Assembly (NCBI GenBank): GCA_015067375.1
Contig: SVMQ01000060.1
Coordinates: 1-9,923, forward strand
DNA: 9,923 nucleotides
Direction: 5' to 3'
Origin: Oscillospiraceae bacterium
GTDB lineage: Bacteria > Bacillota > Clostridia > Oscillospirales > Ruminococcaceae
Every line of letters starts with the position of its first letter. Within the stretch, counting starts at the first letter, position 1. A model generated the notes under the pieces. The model saw nothing but the letters and a program-made list of their open reading frames with translations. It did no database searches and was not told where the DNA came from. Shown piece after piece: positions 1 through 6,435 of this stretch. The translations under genes and the position numbers were made by a program.

Positions 1-964
1 TCATCACCATGGATGTAAGTATCTCGGACGAGCTGCTTCGCACAAGCTCTGCGCGTCCCTCCGCTGCATCGCTCCAGAATGAAGCACAGCCGCAGGACTG
101 CCTGATAACAAGCGAAGAGCTGAGGCTGACCATCTGCTGCACCTGCTCGCCGCGCGCAAGCTGCACAGCCTCCCTGACCGCACATGAGCCAAGCAGCGTA
201 GCGTCCGCTCTTATCGTGGTGAGCATCGGTGTCAGCGAGGTCGCGATCTCACTGTCGTCATAGCCTGTGACCGCAATATCCCTGCCAACGACCAATCCCC
301 TGCTCTCGATGGCTCTGTAGCCGCCCTTGCACATCATGTCATTGGCAAAACAGATGGCGTCTATCCTGCCCTCGTTTCTGTCCAGAAGCTCGCCTACCAG
401 ATCATCACAGAACTCTGAGAACTTTGCGTAAACGACAAGCGACGGGTCATAAGCGATTCCGTTTTCTTCAAGAGCCTCACGGTAATAGGCAAGGCGCTCC
501 TCGGCATCAGTGTTACCCTTGGGGCCTGAAACGAACGCGATGTTCTTTTTGCCATGCTCATGAATAAGGTGCGCCACCATCGTTTTCATGCCGCTGCCTA
601 CCAAACGGATGCAGGGATAGCCGCGCACCGCGCACTCCATCGTCAGCACAGGCAGCCCCTCGTAGCTGTCAACGAACTGCTTGAACTCCTCGCGCGTTAC
701 AAACTGGCCTACCGTACCGGCGGATATCACGAGCGCATCCAGATTTTCTTCAGAAGCAAAGCTGTATATCGCGTTATTCTGATACTCATATTCCGTATAC
801 TTGCGGTCGTGAAGCTGACAGTTCAGGGAACGTCCCGGTATGATAACAAGATTGACATCAAGCTCCTCGGCGGCAGCGGTAGCTCCCTGCAGCAATAGCC
901 TTGAATAGTCGTTATCGAGATAATGCAGCATCAGTCCGATGGTAAGACGAGCCTTATCTTTCAT
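1..964 (-). CDS. LacI-type sugar-binding-fold sensor protein, C-terminus cut by window edge
   Basis: The reading frame is open from an ATG at 964-962 to the window edge: 321 codons, no stop. A GGGGGAG ribosome site lies about 9 bases upstream. The translation begins MKDKARLTIGLML and goes straight into a type I periplasmic-binding/LacI effector fold. Typical stretches are IAFVSGP (residues ~142-148), AICFAND (~203-209), DIAVTGYDD (~229-237) and LTPMLTTIR (~244-252). There is no N-terminal helix-turn-helix, so this is not a classical repressor, and no signal peptide, so it should be cytoplasmic. A QSCGC motif (289-293) ends the fold, exactly as in the protein at 1641-3515. A helical-looking linker follows before the edge. 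By analogy with that neighbour the missing C-terminus is probably a signalling domain such as GGDEF, but this cannot be seen. The natural ligand is unknown; a sugar or related small molecule is the usual family guess. Confidence 0.85.
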   Translation of the reverse strand, partial: MKDKARLTIGLMLHYLDNDYSRLLLQGATAAAEELDVNLVIIPGRSLNCQLHDRKYTEYEYQNNAIYSFASEENLDALVISAGTVGQFVTREEFKQFVDSYEGLPVLTMECAVRGYPCIRLVGSGMKTMVAHLIHEHGKKNIAFVSGPKGNTDAEERLAYYREALEENGIAYDPSLVVYAKFSEFCDDLVGELLDRNEGRIDAICFANDMMCKGGYRAIESRGLVVGRDIAVTGYDDSEIATSLTPMLTTIRADATLLGSCAVREAVQLARGEQVQQMVSLSSSLVIRQSCGCASFWSDAAEGRAELVRSSSSEILTSMVM

Positions 965-1028
965 TACCGATATCTCCCCCTTCGTATTGGTTGCTGAAAA
1001 AATCACAATTATATAATCGTGACATATC

Positions 1029-1057
1029 GTTATAAAAAAGTGCAATCGTACCAACAA
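1029..1057 (-). promoter_or_regulatory. Probable SigA promoter of the left LacI-type sensor gene
   Basis: Read on the minus strand there is a -35 box TTGTTG (1057-1052), a 17-base spacer and a -10 box TATAAC (1034-1029), about 65 bases upstream of the ATG at 964. The -35 box lies inside an inverted repeat (1049-1063). A second AT-rich -10-like TATAAT occurs nearer the gene but lacks a good -35 at the right distance. Confidence 0.5.
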
Positions 1058-1063
1058 TTGGTA
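1049..1063. promoter_or_regulatory. Inverted repeat over the -35 box, candidate operator
   Basis: TACCAA and TTGGTA form perfect 6-base arms around a CAA centre. The element covers the predicted -35 box of the left sensor gene, so a bound protein would be expected to block the promoter. No regulator for it is visible in the window: both LacI-like proteins here lack a DNA-binding domain. Confidence 0.4.
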
Positions 1064-1178
1064 TAAGTTGTTTTTATTATAACATATTACAAACAAAAAT
1101 TGCAAGAGTAATTTTGTTTTTTATATCACGATCTTGCTGTCGGCGCTGTTAAAATTGAAAGAAGTTTACAAAAAGCGC

Positions 1179-1207
1179 TTGAAATGACGACGATAATATG
1201 TTATACT
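1179..1207 (+). promoter_or_regulatory. Strong extended -10 promoter of the 79-residue protein gene
   Basis: TTGAAA (1179-1184), a 17-base spacer ending in TGT, and TATACT (1202-1207) make a near-consensus SigA promoter with an extended -10 TGn element. The expected transcript starts around 1214, giving a leader of about 40 bases with only a weak ACGG/CCGT hairpin. An 8-base palindrome AAGCGCTT (1173-1180) overlaps the first bases of the -35 box. Confidence 0.75.
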
Positions 1208-1213
1208 ATTATC
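1192..1213. promoter_or_regulatory. Inverted repeat spanning the -10 box, candidate operator
   Basis: The arms GATAATA (1192-1198) and TATTATC (1207-1213) are perfect complements separated by 8 bases that contain most of the -10 box. The placement suits a repressor site. The sequence is very AT-rich, so chance symmetry is possible. Confidence 0.35.
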
Positions 1214-1253
1214 ATATTACACGGTATTTCCGTAACAGAAAGGACAATGTGCA

Positions 1254-1493
1254 ATGGATATCAAAGCAAAGATCGAAGAAGTTGTTGAAAAGGTAAAGAG
1301 CGATGAAAACTTCGCTGAAAAGTTCAAGAGCCAGCCTGTAAAAGCAGTTGAGGATGTTGTGGGCGTAGATCTTCCCGATGACACTATCGAAAAGGTCATC
1401 GACGGCGTTAAGGCAAAGATCAACCTCGACAGCATCGGCGACAAGCTCGGCGGTCTGTTCGGCGGTCTGTTCGGCGGCTTCGGCAAGAATTGA
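1254..1493 (+). CDS. Small NHLP/Nif11-leader-like protein with Gly-Leu-Phe repeat tail
   Basis: This 79-residue protein has its own strong promoter, a good ribosome site (AAAGGA, 9 bases before the ATG) and a strong terminator, so it is a real and probably well-expressed single-gene unit. Residues 1-55 are charged and helical, with a spacing (D17, F20, F24, P28, A31, G37, L40-P41) that recalls the nitrile-hydratase-type leader of RiPP precursors and, more loosely, Nif11 leaders. This family link is my inference from pattern, not a search. Residues 65-77 are LGGLFGGLFGGFG, a Gly/Leu/Phe repeat without Cys, Ser or Thr, so no lanthionine or azole could form there. There is no signal peptide and no modifying enzyme nearby. 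It could be an orphan leader-like protein, a membrane-interacting peptide or a small scaffold. An ATG at 1247 is in another frame and too close to the ribosome site to serve as the start. Confidence 0.8.
   Translation: MDIKAKIEEVVEKVKSDENFAEKFKSQPVKAVEDVVGVDLPDDTIEKVIDGVKAKINLDSIGDKLGGLFGGLFGGFGKN
1449..1481 (+). repeat. Tandem 12-base repeat encoding the GGLF tail
   Basis: GGCGGTCTGTTC occurs twice back to back (1449-1460, 1461-1472), followed by a shortened copy GGCGGCTTC (1473-1481). Copies one and two are identical at DNA level. This suggests recent duplication and a tail length that could vary between strains. Confidence 0.85.
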
Positions 1494-1499
1494 TATGTT

Positions 1500-1535
1500 A
1501 TATCCCGTTCTTTTTTCTGAACGGGATATTTTTTT
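1500..1535 (+). terminator. Rho-independent terminator after the small gene
   Basis: Perfect 11-base arms ATATCCCGTTC (1500-1510) and GAACGGGATAT (1519-1529) enclose an 8-base loop and run into seven T residues (1529-1535). It lies 6 bases after the stop codon, so the small gene forms a one-gene transcript. Confidence 0.92.
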
Positions 1536-1577
1536 ACCATTTATTTGTATATTATTAACATAATTTGCGCTCCCCCC

Positions 1578-1606
1578 TTGAAATAATTAAGATAATATGG
1601 TACAAT
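1578..1606 (+). promoter_or_regulatory. Promoter of the sensor-GGDEF gene
   Basis: TTGAAA (1578-1583), a 17-base spacer ending in TGG, and TACAAT (1601-1606) form a SigA promoter with an extended -10. Across 1577-1606 it matches the promoter at 1178-1207 at 23 of 30 positions, including the spacer block GATAATATG, which is more than the consensus boxes require. Confidence 0.75.
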
Positions 1607-1640
1607 AAATTAATAAAAAATTAACAAGGAGGGACAGAAT

Positions 1641-3515
1641 ATGCTTCATGGCAAAAAAATACTCGGCGTATGTACATCAAGAATACATAGTCCCCTTGCA
1701 AATACGCTGATAAAGACACTGGATCAGAAGCTCCGTCCCCATGGATACAGCATATTTGCATATACCACAAACTCGGATCTGTTCAACAACTCCCCTAACG
1801 ATATAGGCGAAAGCTCCGTTTTCGAGCTGATGAACTATGATGTAATAGATGTGCTGCTCGTCATGTGCGAGAGCTTTTTGAACCAGCCTGTTCTTGAGAG
1901 GATCATTTCGCGTGCGCAAAAGCATAATGTTCCCGTCATCACTTTCGGCGGCGAGTTCAAGGGCTGTATAAAGCCGTATTTCGACTACAAGGCAGGTATG
2001 GAGCAGGTCGTGCGTCATGTCATTGAACACCACGGCTGCCGTGACCTGCATTTTATGGCAGGCTTCAAGGACAATGTATTTTCAGAGGAGCGTATCGCTG
2101 TTTTCAAGGATGTTATAGCTGAACACGGCATACCGTTTGATGACAGTATGCTGAGCTACGGCGATTTCTGGTCACAGCCCACTATCGCCGCCACTGAAAA
2201 GCTTGTAGCGAGAGGCTCTCTGCCCGAAGCGATCATCTGTGCCAACGACTCGATGGCAGTAAATGTTTGTGCAGTGCTGATGAAGCACGGTTATCGCATC
2301 CCCGAGGATGTGATAGTAACGGGCTTTGACGGCATCGATGATGTACAGATCGCGCGCCCCACTATCACCACCTGCACCTGCAGCCATGCGATACTTGCCA
2401 ATGAGATAGCCGATATGATAATCGACGGTCGTATCAACACCGAAAACGGCTTTGAGCACGCACTCATGCCCTCAATAGCACTAGCGCAATCCTGCGGCTG
2501 TGTTACTGAGGTGGGATTCGACCCGACTGAACATCTGGCAAAGCTTAACGACAGGTTCTTCCGCTATCAGGCGGATGAGCATAACCTGTTCCAGATGTCC
2601 GCAAACATCATCAACAGCAAAAATCTGAATGAGATATTCCAGATCATGGACAAGGCAGGCTTCTATGACACCACCTGTGTACTGCGACAGGAATGTATAG
2701 ACGAGACTATCGACCCCCTGACTATACCCGAAGATATCGACGATGAATACAGATATCTGCTTTTTGATACAGACGCTCCGCGTCCATTTGAGCCTTACCG
2801 CTTCAAAAGCAGCGAGGTGTTCCCGGGTATAGAAAAGCTGATAGAAACAGGCGACCCGCTGTTCTTCACGTCGCTGAACTACCTTAATGTTCCGCAGGGC
2901 TTCCTGTGCTTGCATTATCACAACTACGACATCGACAATTACTACTCCATTCCGCAGACGCAGAATATCATGAACAACGCGATAGGCTGCTTCAGAAATA
3001 TGCGATACCAGCAGTTTATGAGAGCGCGCATGGAGGAGATATACGCGCACGACCGTCTGACAGGTCTGTACAACCGTAACGCGCTCGTCAACTACTACGA
3101 CGAGAACGAAGCAAAGCTGCGTTCGGGCAACAAGGATATCACATTCATCCTGTGCGACCTCGACCGCCTGAAATACACCAACGACACTTTCGGTCACTCA
3201 GAGGGCGACTATGCTCTGCGAGCTGTTGCGGACGCTCTCAGAGTTTCCGTTCCCGACAATGCTATGGTCGCAAGATGGGGCGGCGACGAGATGGTCGCTC
3301 TGGTGATCGGTGATTTTGACGAGGCTGAGATGCGCAAGAGCATCATCGCACACCTTGAAGAAGTTGCAGAGGGCAAGCCGTATGAGATCACCGCAAGCGT
3401 CGGCGTTGTCACAGTAAAGCCGAATGAGCTGATTTCGCTGGACGACATCACAAAGGCTTCCGACAAGCTGATGTACGAGGAAAAGCAGCGCAAGCGCAAA
3501 ATGCGAACAACATGA
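1641..3515 (+). CDS. LacI-type ligand sensor fused to GGDEF, probable diguanylate cyclase
   Basis: This 624-residue protein follows an AAGGAGGG ribosome site 7 bases before the ATG. Residues ~5-283 form a LacI/periplasmic-binding-like sensor (VPVITFGG at 97-104, AIICANDSMAV at 197-207, VIVTGFDGIDD at 224-234). It has no helix-turn-helix and no signal peptide, so it should be cytoplasmic. QSCGC (283-287) ends the sensor. Residues ~300-455 are an unassigned region, possibly GAF-like with helical linkers. Residues ~465-615 are a full GGDEF domain: DRLTGLYNRN (471-480), metal Asp506 in CDLDRL, NDTFGH (514-519), the active-site loop RWGGDEM (545-551) and ASVGVV (585-590). The catalytic residues are intact, so conversion of two GTP to c-di-GMP is expected. 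The inhibitory RxxD I-site, which would fall at 538-541, is absent (PDNA), which suggests no classical product inhibition. The trigger is likely a small ligand such as a sugar. The gene is monocistronic, with its own promoter and terminator. Confidence 0.93.
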   Translation: MLHGKKILGVCTSRIHSPLANTLIKTLDQKLRPHGYSIFAYTTNSDLFNNSPNDIGESSVFELMNYDVIDVLLVMCESFLNQPVLERIISRAQKHNVPVITFGGEFKGCIKPYFDYKAGMEQVVRHVIEHHGCRDLHFMAGFKDNVFSEERIAVFKDVIAEHGIPFDDSMLSYGDFWSQPTIAATEKLVARGSLPEAIICANDSMAVNVCAVLMKHGYRIPEDVIVTGFDGIDDVQIARPTITTCTCSHAILANEIADMIIDGRINTENGFEHALMPSIALAQSCGCVTEVGFDPTEHLAKLNDRFFRYQADEHNLFQMSANIINSKNLNEIFQIMDKAGFYDTTCVLRQECIDETIDPLTIPEDIDDEYRYLLFDTDAPRPFEPYRFKSSEVFPGIEKLIETGDPLFFTSLNYLNVPQGFLCLHYHNYDIDNYYSIPQTQNIMNNAIGCFRNMRYQQFMRARMEEIYAHDRLTGLYNRNALVNYYDENEAKLRSGNKDITFILCDLDRLKYTNDTFGHSEGDYALRAVADALRVSVPDNAMVARWGGDEMVALVIGDFDEAEMRKSIIAHLEEVAEGKPYEITASVGVVTVKPNELISLDDITKASDKLMYEEKQRKRKMRTT

Positions 3516-3522
3516 TACAAAA

Positions 3523-3562
3523 AAAGATCTGGGAAGAAATCACTTTCCAGATCTTTGTTTTT
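3523..3562. terminator. Bidirectional terminator between convergent genes
   Basis: The arms AAAGATCTGGGAA (3523-3535) and TTTCCAGATCTTT (3544-3556) pair over 13 positions with one G-U and an 8-base loop. A T tract follows on the plus strand (3557-3562). On the minus strand the A run just before the stem gives a T tract too, so it can end both the GGDEF gene and the DUF58 gene, whose stop is only a few bases away. Confidence 0.9.
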
Positions 3563-4772
3563 AGTTATTGAGCCTTGAATATTCTGCAATTATCCTGTCT
3601 GCCGCCACAGGAAGAGAATCGGCTGTTTCGCCGCTCATCTCAGCAAAGATGAAAGTGCGCTCTCCTGCCTCGGGTATGCTCTCCTGCTTGCCTGTGCAGT
3701 TTGCATAGATAAGCACGACTGCGCCCTTCATGCGCTCTGACGCTCTCTGTGCCGCTTCGAGGATGGCATCGCTCACTACGGGAGTGATAAGAAACAGCAC
3801 AGCCGCATTTCCTACAGAATACTTATCCACAAGCTCAGGGAAATCCAAGACCGCCACATCATGCGGAAGCACCGACATGATGTCAAAAAACCTGCGGAAG
3901 CCTCCGCTGTCTGCTATATCACAGGTGATATCCGACAGCGCGCCTGTATCTGCAAACGCCTTTATTCCGGCGTTAACTGCTGACATCGCCACTGCCACCG
4001 CCGTTTCCGTCACCGCATCCGACTGGCGCATAACAGCAGACGGCGTTGCGTTGTAGCGTCCGAAATTGCACAGGATGACGCTTCGGCGGTCGTCCTGAGA
4101 ATCGTACTGCTTTATCATAAGTTCATCCAGCTTTGCGGTAAGCTTCCAGTGGACGAGCTGCACTACATCGCCCTGCACATATTCGCGCACATGAGAAAAG
4201 TTCTCCTTTTCGCCCATCATGCGCTGCTCAGGCTCTGCGCCGCGCTCTCCGCCGAATACCAGCCCCAGCTTATCCAGCGTTATCTTCCTCGGCATAAATA
4301 CCAGCTGCATCTCGATATCAAGCTTGCGAGATATGCGTATCAGCCTCAGCGGGTCATACACCGACAGCTTGCGTATCTTTGCAGAATAGGAGCCGCGATA
4401 GCGATGCATACACGGCACGAATATCCTCATGCGCTTGAGCGGCGCGACGGATGCATATATCTGCTTTCGCAGAAACAGACCCGTTTCAGAATCGGGAATG
4501 ATGCAGTCAAGCTCAGCAGGCGCATACGGAAACAAAAAATTATTGCTTATCCTTACGGGCAGCTCAAACTGCTCGCACTTCTCGTACACTGCCCTTTTTT
4601 CGTCAAAGCCTATCCTCAGCATAAAAAGACTTATCACAGTCAGCACAAGCGCCACGACAGGATAAGCCGCTGCCACTATCAGCAGCACGGAGGTTATCCT
4701 GCTCTGATAAGCCACAGAGAATATCAGACAGCCAAGCAGGAACACCGCATAAGTCACTCTGTATCTGGTCAC
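3561..4772 (-). CDS. Membrane-anchored DUF58 protein
   Basis: This 403-residue protein starts at a GTG (4772-4770), one base after the stop of the MoxR gene, with AGAGG about 10 bases upstream, so the two are translationally coupled. Two hydrophobic segments (~8-22 and ~28-52) anchor the N-terminus. The DUF58 core is recognisable at REYVQGDVVQLVHWK (196-210), then LMIKQYD (218-224). The family usually has Arg where Gln205 stands, while His208-Trp209-Lys210 are kept. The C-terminal part resembles the von Willebrand A-like fold common in this family. DUF58 proteins typically pair with MoxR ATPases (as yeaC-yeaD in Bacillus subtilis) and are thought to be their clients or partners at the membrane; the precise role is not established. 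The transglutaminase-like gene that often follows in such operons is missing: a terminator comes next. Confidence 0.88.
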   Translation of the reverse strand: MTRYRVTYAVFLLGCLIFSVAYQSRITSVLLIVAAAYPVVALVLTVISLFMLRIGFDEKRAVYEKCEQFELPVRISNNFLFPYAPAELDCIIPDSETGLFLRKQIYASVAPLKRMRIFVPCMHRYRGSYSAKIRKLSVYDPLRLIRISRKLDIEMQLVFMPRKITLDKLGLVFGGERGAEPEQRMMGEKENFSHVREYVQGDVVQLVHWKLTAKLDELMIKQYDSQDDRRSVILCNFGRYNATPSAVMRQSDAVTETAVAVAMSAVNAGIKAFADTGALSDITCDIADSGGFRRFFDIMSVLPHDVAVLDFPELVDKYSVGNAAVLFLITPVVSDAILEAAQRASERMKGAVVLIYANCTGKQESIPEAGERTFIFAEMSGETADSLPVAADRIIAEYSRLNN

Positions 4773-4773
4773 T

Positions 4774-5727
4774 TCAGCGACCTCTTACGGGCGGCGCAAC
4801 GGACAGCAGCACATCCTGAAGCACGCTGTTTACCGTAAGCTTTTTCATGCGCATCTCCTGACGGAGCGTTATCCTGTGTGAGAACACGGGTACGATGAGC
4901 TGAGCGATATCCTCGGGCACAACATAGTCCCTGCCCATGATGTAGGCGAATGCACAGCTTGCTTTCATCAGCGCGATGGAAGCTCTCGGGCTTGCGCCAA
5001 GCTCTACCCCCGGATGCATACGCGTTGCGGAGGAAAGCTGCGCCACATAGCGACAAAGGCTCTCTGAGAAATTGACGCGCGTAACATCGTCAATGCAGTC
5101 CGCAAGCTGCTCCGCGGTCATTACAGGCTCGATATCATCCGCGGGATTGCCGCCCTGCCTGTCCATGATGATGCGCGCTTCTTCTTCGATAGTGGGATAG
5201 CCCATGCTTATGCGTATCTGGAAGCGGTCAAGCTGCGCTTCGGGAAGAGGGAACGTTCCGACGTAACCTTGAGAGTTCTGCGTTGCGATAACGATAAACG
5301 GCGACGGAAGCTCATGCACCACGCCGTCTACTGTTACGCGCTTCTCCTCCATCGCCTCCAGCAGCGCGGACTGCGTTTTCGGAGAGGTACGGTTGACCTC
5401 ATCCGCGAGCAGGATATTTGTCATAACAAGACCCGAACGATACTCAAAGCGGTTCTCGTCCTTGTTGAACATCGTGAAACCTGTGATATCGGAAGCCATA
5501 ACATCAGGCGTGAACTGCGCCCTGCGGAAGCCCAGTCCCGTTGCCTTTCCGAGCGCCATAGCAAGGGTGGTCTTGCCCACTCCCGGGACGTCCTCTATGA
5601 GGATGTGTCCCTGCGACAGCAGTGCGGTAAGCAGCATCACAACTGCGTTGTCCTTGCCCTTTATGACCTTGCCTATCTCTGCGGCAAGGCGCGCGATAAG
5701 CCGCTGGTTATCTTCCATGTATGACAT
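4774..5727 (-). CDS. MoxR-family AAA+ ATPase
   Basis: The 317-residue length is typical for the family. The ATG at 5727 has AAAGGAC 8 bases upstream. A second Met at residue 4 lies too far from that site to be preferred. The AAA+ motifs are complete: Walker A PGVGKTT (48-54), Walker B ILLADEVNR (105-113), the family signature GTFPLPEAQLDRF (157-169) with sensor 1 at TQN (149-151), and sensor 2 GASPRAS (244-250). MoxR ATPases form hexameric rings that use ATP to remodel or insert cofactors into partner proteins, usually ones carrying a von Willebrand A domain. Here the natural partner is the DUF58 protein encoded immediately downstream with a 1-base gap. The gene lies 39 bases after the DUF4240-like gene with no clear promoter between them, so it is probably transcribed from that gene's promoter. 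Confidence 0.95.
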   Translation of the reverse strand: MSYMEDNQRLIARLAAEIGKVIKGKDNAVVMLLTALLSQGHILIEDVPGVGKTTLAMALGKATGLGFRRAQFTPDVMASDITGFTMFNKDENRFEYRSGLVMTNILLADEVNRTSPKTQSALLEAMEEKRVTVDGVVHELPSPFIVIATQNSQGYVGTFPLPEAQLDRFQIRISMGYPTIEEEARIIMDRQGGNPADDIEPVMTAEQLADCIDDVTRVNFSESLCRYVAQLSSATRMHPGVELGASPRASIALMKASCAFAYIMGRDYVVPEDIAQLIVPVFSHRITLRQEMRMKKLTVNSVLQDVLLSVAPPVRGR

Positions 5728-5766
5728 TTTTATCGTCCTTTCTCAAAATATTACACCCGAGCCTAT

Positions 5767-6207
5767 TTATTTCCATTCATTTTCATTACTGCCTGTTTCA
5801 TAGGACAAGGAAGTCAAATGCGGATAGTCGGCAGGGTCTTTTGCATATTTTTTGCCCCATGCCTGTGCAGGCACGGATAATATCGCCTCAAACTCCATTC
5901 CCCAGACCTTGTTCATTTTTCCGCTTTTTACTTTTTCATAATACTCCTCGCCGTTTGTTATAGCTGCACAGCGCGAATATAAAAATGTATCGTCAGAATG
6001 GTCGTACACCTTGCGCGCTTTCATAAAATTCTTTTTCGTGTCCAGCGCATACAGCAATTCCGCCATAATGTCGTCAAAAGAAAAGATCTCATCATCGCAC
6101 TGCTGCGACAAATACAAAACCAAAGGCTCTGTTACCGCTGCATCGTCCCCTATCTTGTCCCAGTCGCAAATATCCATTATATTTGAAAAAAACTGCTGTT
6201 TAGTCAC
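5767..6207 (-). CDS. DUF4240-like small protein, function unknown
   Basis: This 146-residue protein starts at a GTG (6207-6205) with GGAAG 7 bases upstream. No in-frame ATG fits that ribosome site better. The sequence is acidic and soluble, with no signal peptide or membrane segment. The stretch LLYALDTKKNFMKARKVYD (51-69), then DDTFLYSRCAAITNGEEYYE (72-91), fits the DUF4240 pattern of an alpha-helical protein with a 'DgFl.fR..li..G...y' core. I assign this from memory of the pattern only. DUF4240 proteins have no firmly known function, and similar small proteins occur as orphan or immunity-like genes. It is the first gene of a probable operon with the MoxR and DUF58 genes. Whether it acts with them or merely shares the transcript cannot be told. 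Confidence 0.75.
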   Translation of the reverse strand: MTKQQFFSNIMDICDWDKIGDDAAVTEPLVLYLSQQCDDEIFSFDDIMAELLYALDTKKNFMKARKVYDHSDDTFLYSRCAAITNGEEYYEKVKSGKMNKVWGMEFEAILSVPAQAWGKKYAKDPADYPHLTSLSYETGSNENEWK

Positions 6208-6253
6208 GATGGTACTTCCTTTCGGTTGAGATTTTAACGCAATAGCATATTAT

Positions 6254-6282
6254 ATTATAACATACATCACAGATTAAAACAA
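6254..6282 (-). promoter_or_regulatory. Promoter of the DUF4240-MoxR-DUF58 operon
   Basis: Read on the minus strand: TTGTTT (6282-6277), a 17-base spacer ending in TGT, then a perfect TATAAT (6259-6254), with an extended -10. It lies about 47 bases upstream of the GTG start. It is the only convincing promoter for the three minus-strand genes. Confidence 0.8.
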
Positions 6283-6368
6283 CCACTTTTTCGGTATGTC
6301 GGTAAATTTAAGAATAAATACAGGTTAATTTTTTTACGCAAAAAATACAAGTTTCGCAATAAAAACCC

Positions 6369-6396
6369 TTGCAATTATTTCAATATGTGATAAAAT
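6369..6396 (+). promoter_or_regulatory. Promoter of the cdaA operon
   Basis: TTGCAA (6369-6374), a 16-base spacer ending in TGA, and TAAAAT (6391-6396) form a likely extended -10 promoter about 55 bases before the start. An overlapping TATAAT (6396-6401) is a possible alternative -10 but is badly spaced. The leader holds only a 5-base TGTGC/GCACA hairpin (6411-6423); no riboswitch was recognised. The rest of the 6283-6368 gap is AT-rich with nothing identifiable. Confidence 0.6.
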
Positions 6397-6435
6397 ATAA
6401 TAAGGGGAATTGTGCCTTGCACAGAATAATATATT

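Noticed and set aside
1..263. Short open frames on both strands at the left edge
   Set aside because: They sit inside the continuous LacI-type sensor frame on the minus strand, which is far better supported.
1..964. LacI-family transcriptional repressor
   Set aside because: The N-terminus enters the effector fold within about seven residues; there is no helix-turn-helix and no room for one behind the ribosome site.
1173..1186. CcpA catabolite (cre) site over the -35 box of the small gene
   Set aside because: Only the AAGCGCTT core fits; the outer TG and CA positions of the cre consensus do not match.
2481..3197. 238-codon open frame antisense to the GGDEF sensor gene
   Set aside because: Same reason: the sense strand encodes an intact multi-domain protein and there is no promoter or start signal on the other strand.
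1254..3515. RiPP biosynthetic cluster based on the leader-like small protein
   Set aside because: No cyclodehydratase, lanthionine synthetase, radical SAM enzyme, peptidase or transporter is present, and the tail lacks modifiable residues.
4149..4838. 229-codon open frame antisense to the DUF58 gene
   Set aside because: The composition is His/Arg/Gln-rich, as expected of a reversed coding strand, and the DUF58 frame carries the family motif.
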